Shown piece after piece: positions 5,000 through 5,058 of a DNA stretch of 5,058 nucleotides. The translations under genes and the position numbers were made by a program. Origin of the DNA: CAYRHN01 sp964424115 (GTDB lineage Bacteria > Chloroflexota > Anaerolineae > Anaerolineales > Anaerolineaceae). Each line of letters begins with the position of its first letter. Position 1 is the first letter of the stretch. The stretch spans positions 1-5,058 of the forward strand of contig CAYRHN010000052.1 in NCBI GenBank assembly GCA_964424115.1, written 5' to 3'. The notes under the pieces were generated by a model. The model worked only from the letters and a program-made list of their open reading frames with translations. It was not told the origin of the DNA and ran no database searches.

Positions 5000-5058
5000 C
5001 TAATGGATCCTGACCCCCGCAGCCATCAATCCGCTGGCCATTCCTGGCCAATTCTTGT
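5000..5058 (-). CDS. Possible C-terminal tail of an upstream gene entering from the right
   Basis: One minus-strand frame is open from the right edge for 18 codons (ending NWPGMASGLMAAGVRIH) and stops at TAG (5002-5000), about 90 bp before the marR -35 box. The small-residue-rich composition and the distance to the next promoter are what one expects for the end of a gene. The piece is too short to identify or to exclude chance. No terminator is evident between it and the marR promoter. Confidence 0.22.
   Translation of the reverse strand, partial: KNWPGMASGLMAAGVRIH

Noticed and set aside
5035..5050. Two TGGCCA hexamers 10 bp apart at the right edge
   Set aside because: A single short repeat inside a possible coding tail; no evidence of an attachment site or array.
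4800..5051. Minus-strand frame of 83 codons with a TTG start overlapping the start of marR
   Set aside because: It runs through the marR promoter and operator, has odd composition (Ile- and Cys-rich over the AT-rich promoter) and no good ribosome site.
1..5058. CRISPR arrays, tRNA or rRNA genes, insertion sequences
   Set aside because: No regularly spaced repeats, no cloverleaf-like or rRNA-like stretch, and no transposase or terminal inverted repeats were seen.

Overview
This 5,058-base window is gene-dense and bacterial. Every supportable gene reads leftward on the minus strand. In transcription order (right to left) they are: a possible tail of an upstream gene; a MarR-family regulator; a class I SAM-dependent methyltransferase (MT1); a 12-helix MFS antiporter; a second methyltransferase paralogous to the first (MT2); a MoeB/ThiF-type adenylyltransferase fused to a rhodanese domain; and the N-terminal part of an ArsR/SmtB-family regulator that runs off the left edge. 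Base composition is moderate, and Shine-Dalgarno and sigma-70-like signals are visible. The style of the ArsR (CxC before the DNA-binding helices) and the family of small UbiE-like methyltransferases remind me of Chloroflexota (Anaerolineae). That taxonomic call is an impression from protein style and is not proven here.

Region 4852-5058 holds the marR control region. A consensus sigma-70 promoter (TTGACA, 16 bp, TATAAT) has its -10 box inside a perfect 17-bp palindrome. Region 4298-4374 lies between marR and MT1. It holds a weak intrinsic terminator for marR, then two adjacent perfect 13-bp palindromes. These sit in the same order, with the same 16-bp centre-to-centre distance and the same 'AAT' linker, as the palindrome and half-site in front of marR. 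MT1, the MFS gene and MT2 follow with gaps of 27 and 45 bp and look like one operon. The moeB-rhodanese gene lies 62 bp further on and may be its last member. arsR (from 288 leftward) has its own promoter, an extended -10 box overlapped by a 24-bp imperfect dyad.

Reading of the whole: a MarR repressor probably controls itself and a 'modify and export' cassette in which two related methyltransferases flank an antiporter-type MFS pump. The substrate is not evident. The methyltransferases share a NGYM-x-DL-x-P motif, a GGCR motif holding their only cysteine, and a PSE(V/I) motif near the C-terminus. They lack the cysteine set of arsenite methyltransferases. The regulator ends in a vicinal Cys-Cys pair, and a sulfur-activating enzyme and a CxC-type ArsR are neighbours. 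A thiol-reactive or sulfur-linked substrate is therefore a reasonable but unproven idea.
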